The notes under the pieces: generated by a model
Database searches by the model: none
What the model saw: the letters and a program-made list of their open reading frames with translations, nothing else
Told to the model about the DNA's origin: nothing
Assembly: GCA_944324395.1 (NCBI GenBank)
Contig: CALUWC010000003.1
Location: 1 to 64,000, forward strand
From: Candidatus Gastranaerophilales bacterium
GTDB lineage: Bacteria > Cyanobacteriota > Vampirovibrionia > Gastranaerophilales > Gastranaerophilaceae
DNA: 64,000 nucleotides
Direction: 5' to 3'
Program-made: the position numbers and the translations under genes
Shown: positions 9,233 through 17,774 of the stretch, one piece after another
How positions within the stretch are numbered: the stretch's first letter is position 1
How the letters are laid out: every line of letters starts with the position of its first letter

Positions 9233-11488
9233 TTATTTGCAATTAACGAAAGATTTTAAATCTTTACGTATTTCATATTTTGTAAAATATTCATCTCTGA
9301 GTTCTAATAAATAATCCATAGCTTCCTCTATCTCACAACGGGATTGAGTTTTAGGATTTACATAATATGAATACATGATATATGCTATATAAAATACTTC
9401 TTCCAACAATCTTGAATTGGTTCGCCTGCTGCATTTTTGCCTATCTTTAGTTAGCCCCCAGCCGGCATAAAAAGGCATACCAAATACATGTGTTTCTTTT
9501 CCGCACATCAATGCTTCAAATCCAAGCTGGGTAGAACAAACATAAACTTTGTCGCAATATTTTATTAAAGATATCGGATTAATTGCATCTGTCATAAGAT
9601 AAATATTGCCATGAGCTTTTAGCTGAGAATAGTAGCCTTTCTTGCGACCTTTAGCTGCAATTATATCTGGATGAGTTTTGACAATAATATCAGCATCCGG
9701 ATTTTCTAAAATTGCAGCATCAAGCATATTTTCAAAAGTTTTGTCATTCGCCATTCCTTTTAAGATAGACATATCATTGTAAGATTGATCTACAACAAGA
9801 ATTTTTTTAACACCTTTTCGACCGATTTCAGGTTCATAAATCGGTTGTGAATTATATTTAGTCAGATGATTTGAAACAATTTTATTTATACATTTTCTCG
9901 CCCTTAACAGCTGCTCATTAGTCAAAACAAGATTTTTATCATTGAGCATTTGCTCCAATCTGCTTGGACGTGTCGCATCAAAATAAGATGTTAAATCATC
10001 AAAAGTGAAAGATATTCCTTTTTGATATTTGGGAAGAGCTTGTTTATCTGCAAATGTATTTATACTTCTTAAAAAAGAATCTCCGACATATATAACAGGC
10101 TTATTAACATTTAATGCATGATTTATGATTTTAACAGCTTCAGGGATAGGTCTGATTTCCCAGCAAAAATACATATCTTCCAGATTTTCAAATCTATTAT
10201 CGGAACAATCAAAAGTAAAAGGCTCCTGATTAATTAAAATATTTAAATAATTATGATTTTTATCAACGTGCAAATACTCCGGAGGATGTTTGACTGAATT
10301 TAAAATATTTTCAACTATAAAAGGTTTATCAATAAATTTTTCTATCTGTCTATCCTGGAATATATTAAATAACGCAGTATTATAAGATTGAGAAACAATT
10401 TTAGATTTTTTCTTATTCCGAATCTTTAATTTGATAAATAAAAATTTGTATACCTTATGAGATTCAATTCTTGTAACTGATAAAACAGGGATTCTAAATA
10501 TATAATATTTTGTTTTAAAAGCATTCTTTTTTTTCTTAGTGTATAAATTTGTTTTTAAATAATACAAATAAGGATGATATTTAATCCATTTGTAAAAAGA
10601 TCTGGCATTAAGATCATCATTATCATGCATATTCTTAAACAATCTATGAGTTTCAAGGATAAACTTAAGGTGTCCTTTAGTAAGCCTGCGATTATAATTA
10701 TAATCGCAGGCTTGACAGCATTTGCTGTCAAGACTGGAAATTAAACCATCATTAAAATCGTGCTCCTTGATAAAGTCATATAGCAAACGATATTCATTTA
10801 ATGTCACAAATGCCATTTTATTTCCTTGATTAACAGAGGAATTTGAATTATTCACTCTATAGTAATAGAAGGCATCTTCTGTAATTGCTATTTTATATGC
10901 AAATAACCAAGATTTAATATTAAACCCAACATCCTGAAAAGCTGCTCCCGGGGTAGTTGAAAATTTAATTTTATTATTTTTAATAAATTCTGTTTTATAA
11001 ATTGCAGACCAGATACATGGATGGTTTTTACAAGCAAATTCAGGAATTTCAATATTTTTATAAACAGAACTAGAAACTGTATTAACAAACTTGTTTTCTT
11101 TCTTAATTCCGTTTTCATCAAGTATATAATAGTTAGACTTAACTACCTGAACATTATGTAATAGAGAAAGATTATAAAGAGTTTCATACATATTTAAACT
11201 AATATAATCATCAGGTTCTACAATTCCGATATATTCTCCTTGGGCATGTTCAATTCCCAAATTCATAGAACTTCCGTATCCTGAATTTGTTTTATCAATA
11301 AGTTTTATTCGGTTATCTTTTTTTGCATACTCTTGCAATATTGATAAAGAATTATCAGTTGACCCGTCATTGATACAAATAATTTCTATATCTTTTAGTG
11401 TTTGATTTACTACAGATTCCATACACTGAACAAGGTATTTTTCAACATTGTAAACAGGGATAATAACAGACACTTTTGGCTGTGACAT
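9233..11488 (-). CDS. GT2 glycosyltransferase fused to a KpsC-like capsule (beta-Kdo transferase-type) domain
   Basis: The N-terminal ~230 residues are a GT-A family 2 transferase: VSVIIPVYNVEKYL, CINDGSTDNS, and EPDDYI as the DxD. A middle basic linker (about residues 320-370) carries HKVYKFLFIKLKIRNKKK. The C-terminal half (about 480-740) matches KpsC-type capsule enzymes: VVDQSYND near 570, IIVKTHPD near 600, STQLGFEAL, and FGMPFYAGWGLTKDRQK near 674. KpsC adds the beta-linked Kdo that joins capsule to its lipid anchor. The fusion therefore predicts one protein making both a sugar bond and a Kdo-type linkage. It is 751 residues, with its own promoter region shared with a divergent regulator. 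Assigning the exact acceptor is not possible. Confidence 0.85.
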   Translation of the reverse strand: MSQPKVSVIIPVYNVEKYLVQCMESVVNQTLKDIEIICINDGSTDNSLSILQEYAKKDNRIKLIDKTNSGYGSSMNLGIEHAQGEYIGIVEPDDYISLNMYETLYNLSLLHNVQVVKSNYYILDENGIKKENKFVNTVSSSVYKNIEIPEFACKNHPCIWSAIYKTEFIKNNKIKFSTTPGAAFQDVGFNIKSWLFAYKIAITEDAFYYYRVNNSNSSVNQGNKMAFVTLNEYRLLYDFIKEHDFNDGLISSLDSKCCQACDYNYNRRLTKGHLKFILETHRLFKNMHDNDDLNARSFYKWIKYHPYLYYLKTNLYTKKKKNAFKTKYYIFRIPVLSVTRIESHKVYKFLFIKLKIRNKKKSKIVSQSYNTALFNIFQDRQIEKFIDKPFIVENILNSVKHPPEYLHVDKNHNYLNILINQEPFTFDCSDNRFENLEDMYFCWEIRPIPEAVKIINHALNVNKPVIYVGDSFLRSINTFADKQALPKYQKGISFTFDDLTSYFDATRPSRLEQMLNDKNLVLTNEQLLRARKCINKIVSNHLTKYNSQPIYEPEIGRKGVKKILVVDQSYNDMSILKGMANDKTFENMLDAAILENPDADIIVKTHPDIIAAKGRKKGYYSQLKAHGNIYLMTDAINPISLIKYCDKVYVCSTQLGFEALMCGKETHVFGMPFYAGWGLTKDRQKCSRRTNSRLLEEVFYIAYIMYSYYVNPKTQSRCEIEEAMDYLLELRDEYFTKYEIRKDLKSFVNCK

Positions 11489-11517
11489 AAATTTTTCTCC
11501 TTAATTCCAACTATAAA

Positions 11518-11590
11518 CTTGACAAATAATATCAAATTCTTGCTACAATTCATGTCATGAAATATCATAATTGTCAAGAATTTATTGTCA
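11518..11590. promoter_or_regulatory. Candidate operator in the divergent GT2-KpsC / XRE promoter
   Basis: CTTGACAA (11518-11525) is mirrored by TTGTCAAG (11571-11578), and a further TTGTCA lies at 11585. The three TTGACA-type boxes could be -35 elements on both strands or regulator half sites. On the plus strand TTGACA at 11519 is followed after 19 bases by TACAAT. Confidence 0.4.
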
Positions 11591-11641
11591 TCTAATCACA
11601 TTATGACTAATCTGCTTAATAGGTAAGATTAAGGGTAGATT

Positions 11642-11971
11642 ATGGATGAAAAGCAATTAAAAAAGTTATTCGGACAACGTGTTAAAACACTCAGGAAAAG
11701 TCAAAACCTGACTCAGGAGCAATTGGCTGAACTTATCTGGATGGATCCTCAGCATCTTTGCAAAATGGAAAACGGCAGCCATTTTCCGACTCTTAAAAAT
11801 ATTATCAGACTCGCTGATGTCCTTAATATTGATATTAAAGACTTGTTTTCTTATGACAACATTGAAGAAAATATTGTTCTGGATAAAATTAAAATTGAAT
11901 TGAATAAATTAAACAGAAAAGAATTAAACTTTCTGCTCAAAACTATTCTGTCACTTCAAGAATTACGCTGA
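11642..11971 (+). CDS. XRE-family transcriptional regulator
   Basis: A 109-residue protein with an N-terminal helix-turn-helix (residues about 10-65: LRKSQNLTQEQLAELIWM, then QHLCKMENGSHFPTLKNIIRLADVLN). The C-terminal ~40 residues form a charged helix probably used for dimerisation (LNKLNRKELNFLLKTIL). It is divergent from the GT2-KpsC gene, with a shared 150-base intergenic region holding inverted TTGACA boxes. It is a candidate regulator of itself and of the glycan genes. It ends 1 base before the convergent EF-hand gene. Confidence 0.9.
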   Translation: MDEKQLKKLFGQRVKTLRKSQNLTQEQLAELIWMDPQHLCKMENGSHFPTLKNIIRLADVLNIDIKDLFSYDNIEENIVLDKIKIELNKLNRKELNFLLKTILSLQELR

Positions 11972-11972
11972 T

Positions 11973-13268
11973 TTACTGCTGTGAAAGTTCATCTTGTGAA
12001 ATTGTACCATCATTATTTGCATCCAACTCTTCAAATGATTTATCAACAGGCATTTCGAAGCCTAATTCTTTAGCCGATTGTTTCATATCTTCAAATTCAG
12101 ATTTATCAATAGTTCCATTTCCGTCTAAATCTGCTATCTCCATTACCTCTTCAGGCGATGACACAGACATATTAACGTCAATTTTGCCTTTCTCAGAATC
12201 TCCTTCCATATTTATTCCGTATAGTTTACCTATTTTATCAGTTAAATCCTTTATGACGGAAGGAGCATTCTCTTTTAGTTCTTCATTAGATAACAAGCCA
12301 TTCTTATCTTTACCGTCTATAGATTGAAAACTTGCATCTATCAGAGCTTCTATATCACTTTTAAATTCGCCTTCGGTATCTATACCCGCAGCATCCAGCA
12401 ATCCTGTTATATAAGCTTTGTATTCATCTGAATTTAACGATTTATCACCATTTTGATCAGCTTCCTTCATCATTCTTTCTACATCTTCAGAATCAGAAGT
12501 ATTCTTTGCCTCCTTAGCTATTTCCTCATTCGATTTTAATAATGATAATTCCGTACTATTCAAAGTTTTACCTTTAGCATCTTTGATTATCGGAGTATCT
12601 CCGACCAGTTCTGCCGTATATCCTTCCGGCAATTCAAAGCCTTTGCCGAAAGCTTTTTCCAGTGCAGCATTTAATTTCTCTTGATTAACATAATTATTAC
12701 CTTTTTGTTTGGATAATTGTGCTCCTATTTTATATTTGCCGTTAGAATCTTTTATAACTGAATAGGTGCTTGTTGTTCCGTCATTATTTCGAACCGTTGC
12801 AACATAAGACGGCGTGCCGTCAACAGTTCCTTGTGATACATCACTAATCGAAGCTCCTGACGGCAGCCCGGAAGTATCTATATCGGAAGCTTTTGGAGCC
12901 GTATCCGTTTGAATAGTCCTGCTATTGGAATTACTAACAGTAGCAGTATTTGAAGGAGTTGAAGAATTTGATACAGAACTAGTTGGTACATATGTATTTT
13001 GAACCTGCGATACATTGGATGATTTACCAATTCCCAGTGCTCGAAGTAGATAAGGTACACCTTTGCTTATACCTAAGCCAATCAATCCTCCTATAACTTG
13101 GTTTTTAGAAGGTCCGTAATTGATTTTTATATTGGTTGTTTCAGTTCCTTGAGGAATATGTGCCGCTGCCTTTGATGCAGCCCTTGCTTCATAGCGGGCT
13201 GCAACATTTCTTCGTCCGGTGTGTACAGACGGTTCATATCTATTGCCAAAATTGTTGAATGTAACCAT
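11973..13268 (-). CDS. EF-hand calcium-binding protein
   Basis: The C-terminal half (residues about 260-431) holds four EF-hand loops: DQNGDKSLNSDE, a degenerate DGKDKNGLLSNEE, DLDGNGTIDKSE and DANNDGTISQDE. The acidic positions 1, 3, 5 and 12 are kept in three. The N-terminal region is basic/alanine-rich, then has a hydrophobic glycine-rich segment around residues 60-85 (QVIGGLIGLGISKGVPYLL) and a serine/threonine-rich linker. A small middle domain contains PSYVATVRNNDGTTSTYSV. The role is unknown; calcium binding is inferred from the loops. The N-terminus MVTFNNFG may be a variant of the short motif seen on other small proteins here. Confidence 0.85.
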   Translation of the reverse strand: MVTFNNFGNRYEPSVHTGRRNVAARYEARAASKAAAHIPQGTETTNIKINYGPSKNQVIGGLIGLGISKGVPYLLRALGIGKSSNVSQVQNTYVPTSSVSNSSTPSNTATVSNSNSRTIQTDTAPKASDIDTSGLPSGASISDVSQGTVDGTPSYVATVRNNDGTTSTYSVIKDSNGKYKIGAQLSKQKGNNYVNQEKLNAALEKAFGKGFELPEGYTAELVGDTPIIKDAKGKTLNSTELSLLKSNEEIAKEAKNTSDSEDVERMMKEADQNGDKSLNSDEYKAYITGLLDAAGIDTEGEFKSDIEALIDASFQSIDGKDKNGLLSNEELKENAPSVIKDLTDKIGKLYGINMEGDSEKGKIDVNMSVSSPEEVMEIADLDGNGTIDKSEFEDMKQSAKELGFEMPVDKSFEELDANNDGTISQDELSQQ

Positions 13269-13351
13269 ATTAACAGTATCTCTTCTTATACGTCATATAT
13301 ATAAAAATTTTTCAGGTACTGTTATTTCACTATTTTGGAATTTCGTTACAG

Positions 13352-14005
13352 TTAGTTACAATTATCTAATTTTTCTTTTAGAATTTCAACTTCAGCTTTC
13401 AATTTATTAATATCACATCTTACAGGGTCAGGAATTCTGTTATGCATAAGATTGCCCTGTTTATCAATTACGGCTCTATGAACAACCCTGCCGGGAACAC
13501 CTACAACTGTTGAATGCTCCGGAACATCTTCTATTACAACAGATCCCGCACCGATTCTGACATTATCTCCAATAGTTATATTCCCGAGAACCTTAGCTCC
13601 TGCACCGACAATAACATTATTTCCTAAAGTCGGGTGCCGTTTTCCATGTTCTTTCCCTGTTCCGCCGAGTGTTACCTGCTGGTATATCAATACATCATCT
13701 CCGACAATGGTTGTTGCTCCGATTACAACACCTTCTCCATGGTCAATAAAAAACCTTCTGCCGATTCTTGCCCCGGGATGAATTTCTATGCCGGTTATAA
13801 TCCTTGTTAAATATGATATAATACGCGGAACTAAAGGTATGTGCCATTTGTACAATCTGTGAGCAAATCTGTATGCTATCAGTGCATGAAGTCCCGGATA
13901 ACATAAAATCACTTCTAACAAATTTGTGGCAGCAGGATCGTTGTCATAAATGACTTTTATATCCTCTTTTACCTTTGTAATTCCTCTTTTTATAACCTTG
14001 AACAT
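13352..14005 (-). CDS. cysE: Serine O-acetyltransferase
   Basis: Makes O-acetylserine from serine and acetyl-CoA, the first step of cysteine synthesis. The 217-residue protein is the short (EpsC-like) form. An N-terminal helical segment contains NLLEVILCYPGLHALIAYR. The left-handed beta-helix follows, with GIEIHPGARIG, FIDHGEGVVIGATTIVGD (active-site His) and GGTGKEHGKRHPTLG. The end VVGVPGRVV is typical. It lies 18 bases after tyrS and is probably cotranscribed with it. Confidence 0.95.
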   Translation of the reverse strand: MFKVIKRGITKVKEDIKVIYDNDPAATNLLEVILCYPGLHALIAYRFAHRLYKWHIPLVPRIISYLTRIITGIEIHPGARIGRRFFIDHGEGVVIGATTIVGDDVLIYQQVTLGGTGKEHGKRHPTLGNNVIVGAGAKVLGNITIGDNVRIGAGSVVIEDVPEHSTVVGVPGRVVHRAVIDKQGNLMHNRIPDPVRCDINKLKAEVEILKEKLDNCN

Positions 14006-14023
14006 GATTTGAACAACCTGTTA

Positions 14024-15247
14024 TTATTTTATCAATTTAGCAAATTTACGTTTTCCTGCTTGTAAAATTATACTGTCTTGAACTGTTACAGAATAAGACA
14101 TATCGGAGATTTTTTCACCGTCTAATTTTACACCGCCGCCCTGGATAAGACGTTTTGCTTCTCCTCTGCTTGAAGCAAATCCAAGTTCAGTTAATAAATC
14201 AAGAATATTCTTGCCTGCTTCGATTTTAACTTCCTGTATATCTTCAGGAATACCCTTGTTTGATACAACATTGATAAATTCTTCCTGAGCCTTGTCTGCT
14301 CCGTCTTTTCCATGGTATTCTTCAGTAATTTGATGAGCCAATTGCATTTTTATATTTCTCGGATTGACAGAACCGTCTGCAATCTGCCTGTCATAAGTTT
14401 CCAATTCTTCTTTTGTTGCATCCGTCAGCAGGCTGAAATATCGTGTTATCATATTGTCAGGAATACTCATCAATTTACCGAACATATCTTTTGCACTGTC
14501 GGTTAAAGATATACAATGTTCGGGATAAGTTTTGGACATTTTTACTACTCCGTCCGTACCTTCTAACAATGGTAACAAGACAACTAACTGAGGATATTTT
14601 TTGCCATACGCAGTTTGAATATCACGTCCTAGCAAAGTATTAAATCTTTGATCCGTACCGCCTAATTCTATATCGGCATCAATTGCCACAGAATCGTATG
14701 CCTGCATTAAAGGATAGAAAAATTCGACAATTGAAATAGGTTTACCCTCAGCATATCTTTTGGCAAAATCATCTCTTGTCATCATTTGAGCAACTGTAAC
14801 CTGTGCTGATAATTTTAATAATTCCGTAAAACTCATTTTGTGCAGCCAATCAGCATTATTAACAACCTCAGCATCTTTGACATCTAAAACTTTAGACATC
14901 TGGTCAAAGTATGTTTTGGCATTTTCTTCTACCTGTTCTTTAGATAATGCCGGTCTTGTTTCGGTTTTTCCTGAAGGATCTCCGACCATTGCAGTTGCAC
15001 CGCCGACAAGCAGGACAATTTTATGTCCCAGAGCTTGAAATTCTTTTAATTTACGCATTACAACAGTATGACCCAAATGTAAATCCGGTCTTGTCGGATC
15101 CATACCCAATTTTATCCTTAACGGGGTATTTGTATCTGCTGAATGCTGTAATTTTGCGGCTAATTCTTCTACTCCGCCCGGTAAAACTTCTGCATTTCTT
15201 GCTATATGTTGTGCCTGTTTTATAAATTCTTCTCTAATTTCTGTCAT
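14024..15247 (-). CDS. tyrS: Tyrosyl-tRNA synthetase
   Basis: Class I synthetase that charges tRNA-Tyr. The HIGH signature is HLGHT near residue 57 and the KMSKS signature is KMSKT near residue 238. The GGTDQRFN tyrosine-site motif lies between them. A C-terminal S4 RNA-binding domain (about 345-407) contains GEAKRLIQGGGVKLDGEKI. Length 407 matches the TyrZ-like subgroup. An AGGAGAG ribosome site and a TATAAT are upstream; the gene leads cysE. Confidence 0.96.
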   Translation of the reverse strand: MTEIREEFIKQAQHIARNAEVLPGGVEELAAKLQHSADTNTPLRIKLGMDPTRPDLHLGHTVVMRKLKEFQALGHKIVLLVGGATAMVGDPSGKTETRPALSKEQVEENAKTYFDQMSKVLDVKDAEVVNNADWLHKMSFTELLKLSAQVTVAQMMTRDDFAKRYAEGKPISIVEFFYPLMQAYDSVAIDADIELGGTDQRFNTLLGRDIQTAYGKKYPQLVVLLPLLEGTDGVVKMSKTYPEHCISLTDSAKDMFGKLMSIPDNMITRYFSLLTDATKEELETYDRQIADGSVNPRNIKMQLAHQITEEYHGKDGADKAQEEFINVVSNKGIPEDIQEVKIEAGKNILDLLTELGFASSRGEAKRLIQGGGVKLDGEKISDMSYSVTVQDSIILQAGKRKFAKLIK

Positions 15248-15271
15248 ATTTTCTCTCCTATTATTATTAAA

Positions 15272-15277
15272 ATTATA
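15272..15277 (-). promoter_or_regulatory. Extended -10 element of tyrS
   Basis: The minus strand reads TGATATAAT about 25 bases before the tyrS ATG, followed by an AGGAGAG ribosome site. A plus-strand TATAAT at 15322 may serve the divergent 15351 gene. Confidence 0.45.
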
Positions 15278-15350
15278 TCAAAAAAATAAACTCTGCCCGC
15301 AAAAAATATTTTCACGTGTTTTATAATTTTTCAAGGAGATAACTAAATTT

Positions 15351-15914
15351 ATGGATAAAGTAAATTTTACAGGTATAAGGAATATCGGTGCATATATGAA
15401 ACCTTTGCCGTATGCAATGCCTAATACCACAAAAACATACTTAATAGCTCAGTTGACCGACGATTTTGACGGAAAAGATCTAAGTGAATTTAAAGAAGCT
15501 GCAAAAAAATGTGAACAAATTACAGGCAAATGTGTATTCCCGGACGATAACAGATTTATACATATTATGACAAATGTTGTAAATAATGGTAAAGATATTC
15601 CGGCCTTAGCCGTAAATCATATTATAATTCCTGCAAGAAGAGAAACTCTGGCAGTGTTCAGTTTTATTGCTAAGTTAACAAGAAAAATTGCAAAAATGCC
15701 TGATGAAAAGTTTAAAATCTGTAAAGATTTCAAATTCGGGCCGGATGGCGACAGCTTTATATTTCCTGCCGGCAGGGTAAGCAATTTTAACCCTGAAAAT
15801 CCTGAAAAAACGAGAGAGTTTCTTGAGGAAATCTATTCTCCGGAATCTGACAGACAGGTTGCAAGGATGATAAATAGACATATCCAGATGGAAATGGAAG
15901 ATTATTTAAAATAA
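15351..15914 (+). CDS. Hypothetical protein with N-terminal VNFTGI motif (187 aa)
   Basis: CAAGGAGAT precedes the ATG. The product is soluble, about 187 residues, mixed alpha/beta, with no membrane segment or recognised domain. Its N-terminus MDKVNFTGIRNIGAY carries the short motif shared with several other small proteins in the window. The middle segment has ALAVNHIIIPARRETLAVF. It is divergent from tyrS and ends at a 36-bp perfect palindrome terminator. Function unknown. Confidence 0.75.
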   Translation: MDKVNFTGIRNIGAYMKPLPYAMPNTTKTYLIAQLTDDFDGKDLSEFKEAAKKCEQITGKCVFPDDNRFIHIMTNVVNNGKDIPALAVNHIIIPARRETLAVFSFIAKLTRKIAKMPDEKFKICKDFKFGPDGDSFIFPAGRVSNFNPENPEKTREFLEEIYSPESDRQVARMINRHIQMEMEDYLK

Positions 15915-15923
15915 GTTAAAAAT

Positions 15924-15959
15924 AAAGTGCCGGATATTTTATAAAATATCCGGCACTTT
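15924..15959. terminator. Bidirectional terminator, perfect 36-bp palindrome
   Basis: The two 18-base halves are perfect reverse complements, with a core of AGTGCCGGATATTTTA, and A/T runs lie at both ends. It closes the 15351 gene and the convergent phage-like pair. Confidence 0.9.
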
Positions 15960-15977
15960 ATTATAAAATATTTAATT

Positions 15978-16352
15978 TTAAATTTGATTTTCTAATGCAT
16001 CAAGTTCCGTTCTCAAATCTATGACCAGAGAATTGTAATATTCAAGCCATGTTTCACCTGTTTGATTGTCTTTGATTTCGGATTCACATACTGCTCTTAT
16101 TCTTTTTTCATCTAATGCATTGAGTTCGTTATGAATTTCTTCAATTCGCTTTTCAATAGCCGCATTTTGTTTTTCTTTGTTATACTGAGGATTTTCAACG
16201 ATTGACCCGTTGGAATAGATATATCTGTATCGTTCAGCCAGATAATTGTTATAAATTTCATCACTGACTTCAATATTTAATACTCCGTCATCAAGCTGTT
16301 CAAGTTCTCCTGCTCCGTTTAATATTCCATTTTCAACAAATATATATTTCAT
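15978..16352 (-). CDS. Phage tail-associated-like protein (124 aa)
   Basis: A small acidic protein. An N-terminal beta region (KYIFVENGILNGAG) is followed by a long coiled-coil-like helix with EKRIEEIHNELNALDEKRIR. The end TGETWLEYYNSLVIDLRTEL resembles the C-termini of phage tail-fibre assembly or baseplate-adjacent proteins. It lies 2 bases after the tail-fibre-like gene, so they form one unit. The assignment is by resemblance and genomic pairing only. Confidence 0.55.
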   Translation of the reverse strand: MKYIFVENGILNGAGELEQLDDGVLNIEVSDEIYNNYLAERYRYIYSNGSIVENPQYNKEKQNAAIEKRIEEIHNELNALDEKRIRAVCESEIKDNQTGETWLEYYNSLVIDLRTELDALENQI

Positions 16353-16354
16353 AT

Positions 16355-16987
16355 TTATTTTACCCTCCTGTAAGCATGTAATTTCAAAGTATAAGTACTT
16401 GTATCATTAGCACTTGCTGTATTGTACACATAAATTTTTCTTCCTGAAGAAGTTAAAAGAGTTGCAATTCCTGCGGAAAAAGCATATCCGTCAGCTCTGG
16501 ATGCCCTGCAAATAGGCATGTTGGTAGATAAATAATCTGTCTTAAGATATAAGAAAAAGCAAGAATGAGAGCCGGTATCAGAAGTTGCAGCTAATGATAC
16601 TAAAATCTCATATTTATTTGTCTTGTCAGGCAGATAACTTGAAAGTGAAAAAGATTGAGTTGTGCTTTTGCTAATCCCTTTATCACTTGCGATAGTAACT
16701 TGTTTAACTGTCCAGGAACCGTCAAGTGCTGAGGTATTTGCCTTAGCATCAAATAATTTTTTACCGGTTGCACTAATATTTGATAAATCTAAATCCAAAC
16801 ATTCTGCTTTAGCTTCTTCTATCTTTTCATTAACTTCTTCAAGTCCGGAAGTAATAGTGCTGTTGGAGTCATCAATTCTTGTATTTGTATCTTCAATCTT
16901 AGATAAAACATCAATGAAGTTTGCATTAACTTCATCGGCTTTAGCTTTTGTTCCGGGAACAAAAGAATATGGAACACCGTATGTCAT
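16355..16987 (-). CDS. Phage tail fibre-like structural protein (210 aa)
   Basis: The N-terminus contains FVPGTKAKADEVNANF, a phrase typical of phage/prophage tail-fibre and minor structural proteins. A coiled-coil helix follows (about 25-65). The C-terminal ~130 residues are a beta-rich, Ser/Thr-rich head that looks like a receptor-binding or jelly-roll domain. It has its own promoter and no other phage genes around it. It could be a domesticated remnant or a moron-type cassette. Confidence 0.6.
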   Translation of the reverse strand: MTYGVPYSFVPGTKAKADEVNANFIDVLSKIEDTNTRIDDSNSTITSGLEEVNEKIEEAKAECLDLDLSNISATGKKLFDAKANTSALDGSWTVKQVTIASDKGISKSTTQSFSLSSYLPDKTNKYEILVSLAATSDTGSHSCFFLYLKTDYLSTNMPICRASRADGYAFSAGIATLLTSSGRKIYVYNTASANDTSTYTLKLHAYRRVK

Positions 16988-17051
16988 AAAATATCCTTTC
17001 TGACATATTTAACGGCTCAATTAGGGCTGGGAAAACTCAATTAACGGGTTT

Positions 17052-17081
17052 ATTATACCATATAAACAGTCATTCCGTCAA
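17052..17081 (-). promoter_or_regulatory. Promoter of the phage tail-like pair
   Basis: On the minus strand TTGACG (17081-17076) is followed after 18 bases by TATAAT (17057-17052), 65 bases before the ATG. An AAAGGATAT ribosome site precedes the start. Confidence 0.65.
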
Positions 17082-17086
17082 GCAAC

Positions 17087-17125
17087 ACAAAAGGAAACCG
17101 TTTTTTATTAACTGTTTCCTTTTGT
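17087..17125 (-). terminator. Terminator after the 148-aa membrane protein gene
   Basis: ACAAAAGGAAAC (17087-17098) and GTTTCCTTTTGT (17114-17125) form a perfect 12-bp stem just after the 17158 gene end. It also insulates it from the following promoter. Confidence 0.8.
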
Positions 17126-17157
17126 ATATTTGAATATATATTGGCTGGTTATCTCAT

Positions 17158-17604
17158 TTATGCAAAATAGCTGGCATTAGTACCATTTGCATCAGGTGCT
17201 TTAGGAGCTTTTTTACCTTTGAATAGTTTTGCAATTGGTTCATATGTGTATTTACCGATAAAATTACCGGTAACAGCAACATAGTGACCTACTGTTTTCA
17301 TAAATCCCGGTTTTGCTTTTAATTCTTCTTTTGATAATTCTTTTATAGCTTTCGGGAATACTTTAGGTAATGCAACTAATACTGCTGCCAATGCAGCTAA
17401 GCCGATGATTGTACCTGCAACTTTTTTACCTGTGCTTGATTTTTTTTCAGCTTTGCCTGCATCATTATTTACAGATGCAGGAGAAGCAGCATTATTGCTT
17501 GCATTAGCTTCTGTTTTTGGTTTTGAAAATGCACCTTCACGTTCTAAAATATTTGCCGGACCATCTCCAAAACGGACGCTAGAAATAGGATTGACTGCTA
17601 ACAT
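17158..17604 (-). CDS. Small membrane protein with N-terminal ISSVRFG motif (148 aa)
   Basis: The N-terminus MLAVNPISSVRFGDG carries the short motif seen on other small proteins here. A disordered Ala/Asn/Lys-rich region follows, then one membrane segment at about residues 65-85 (VAGTIIGLAALAAVLVALP), and a lysine-rich C-terminus. No known domain. GGAGG precedes the ATG. It is divergent from the large TonB-like gene. Confidence 0.75.
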   Translation of the reverse strand: MLAVNPISSVRFGDGPANILEREGAFSKPKTEANASNNAASPASVNNDAGKAEKKSSTGKKVAGTIIGLAALAAVLVALPKVFPKAIKELSKEELKAKPGFMKTVGHYVAVTGNFIGKYTYEPIAKLFKGKKAPKAPDANGTNASYFA

Positions 17605-17774
17605 GAGAAAACCTCCTTACACACATTTTTCATTACACAACATATAAAACTCCTGATAGAATAATTTTGACTCATTAATCAAAATTTGCAAATATTTGTT
17701 ACAAAAGTTTACATATTTTTTGGAATATTTTCAATTGCTGTGTCATCTATATAGTTGTGGGAGGAAAATTTAAA

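Noticed and set aside
15978-16987. Complete prophage
   Set aside because: Only two tail-like genes are present, with no integrase, capsid, terminase or lysis genes nearby.
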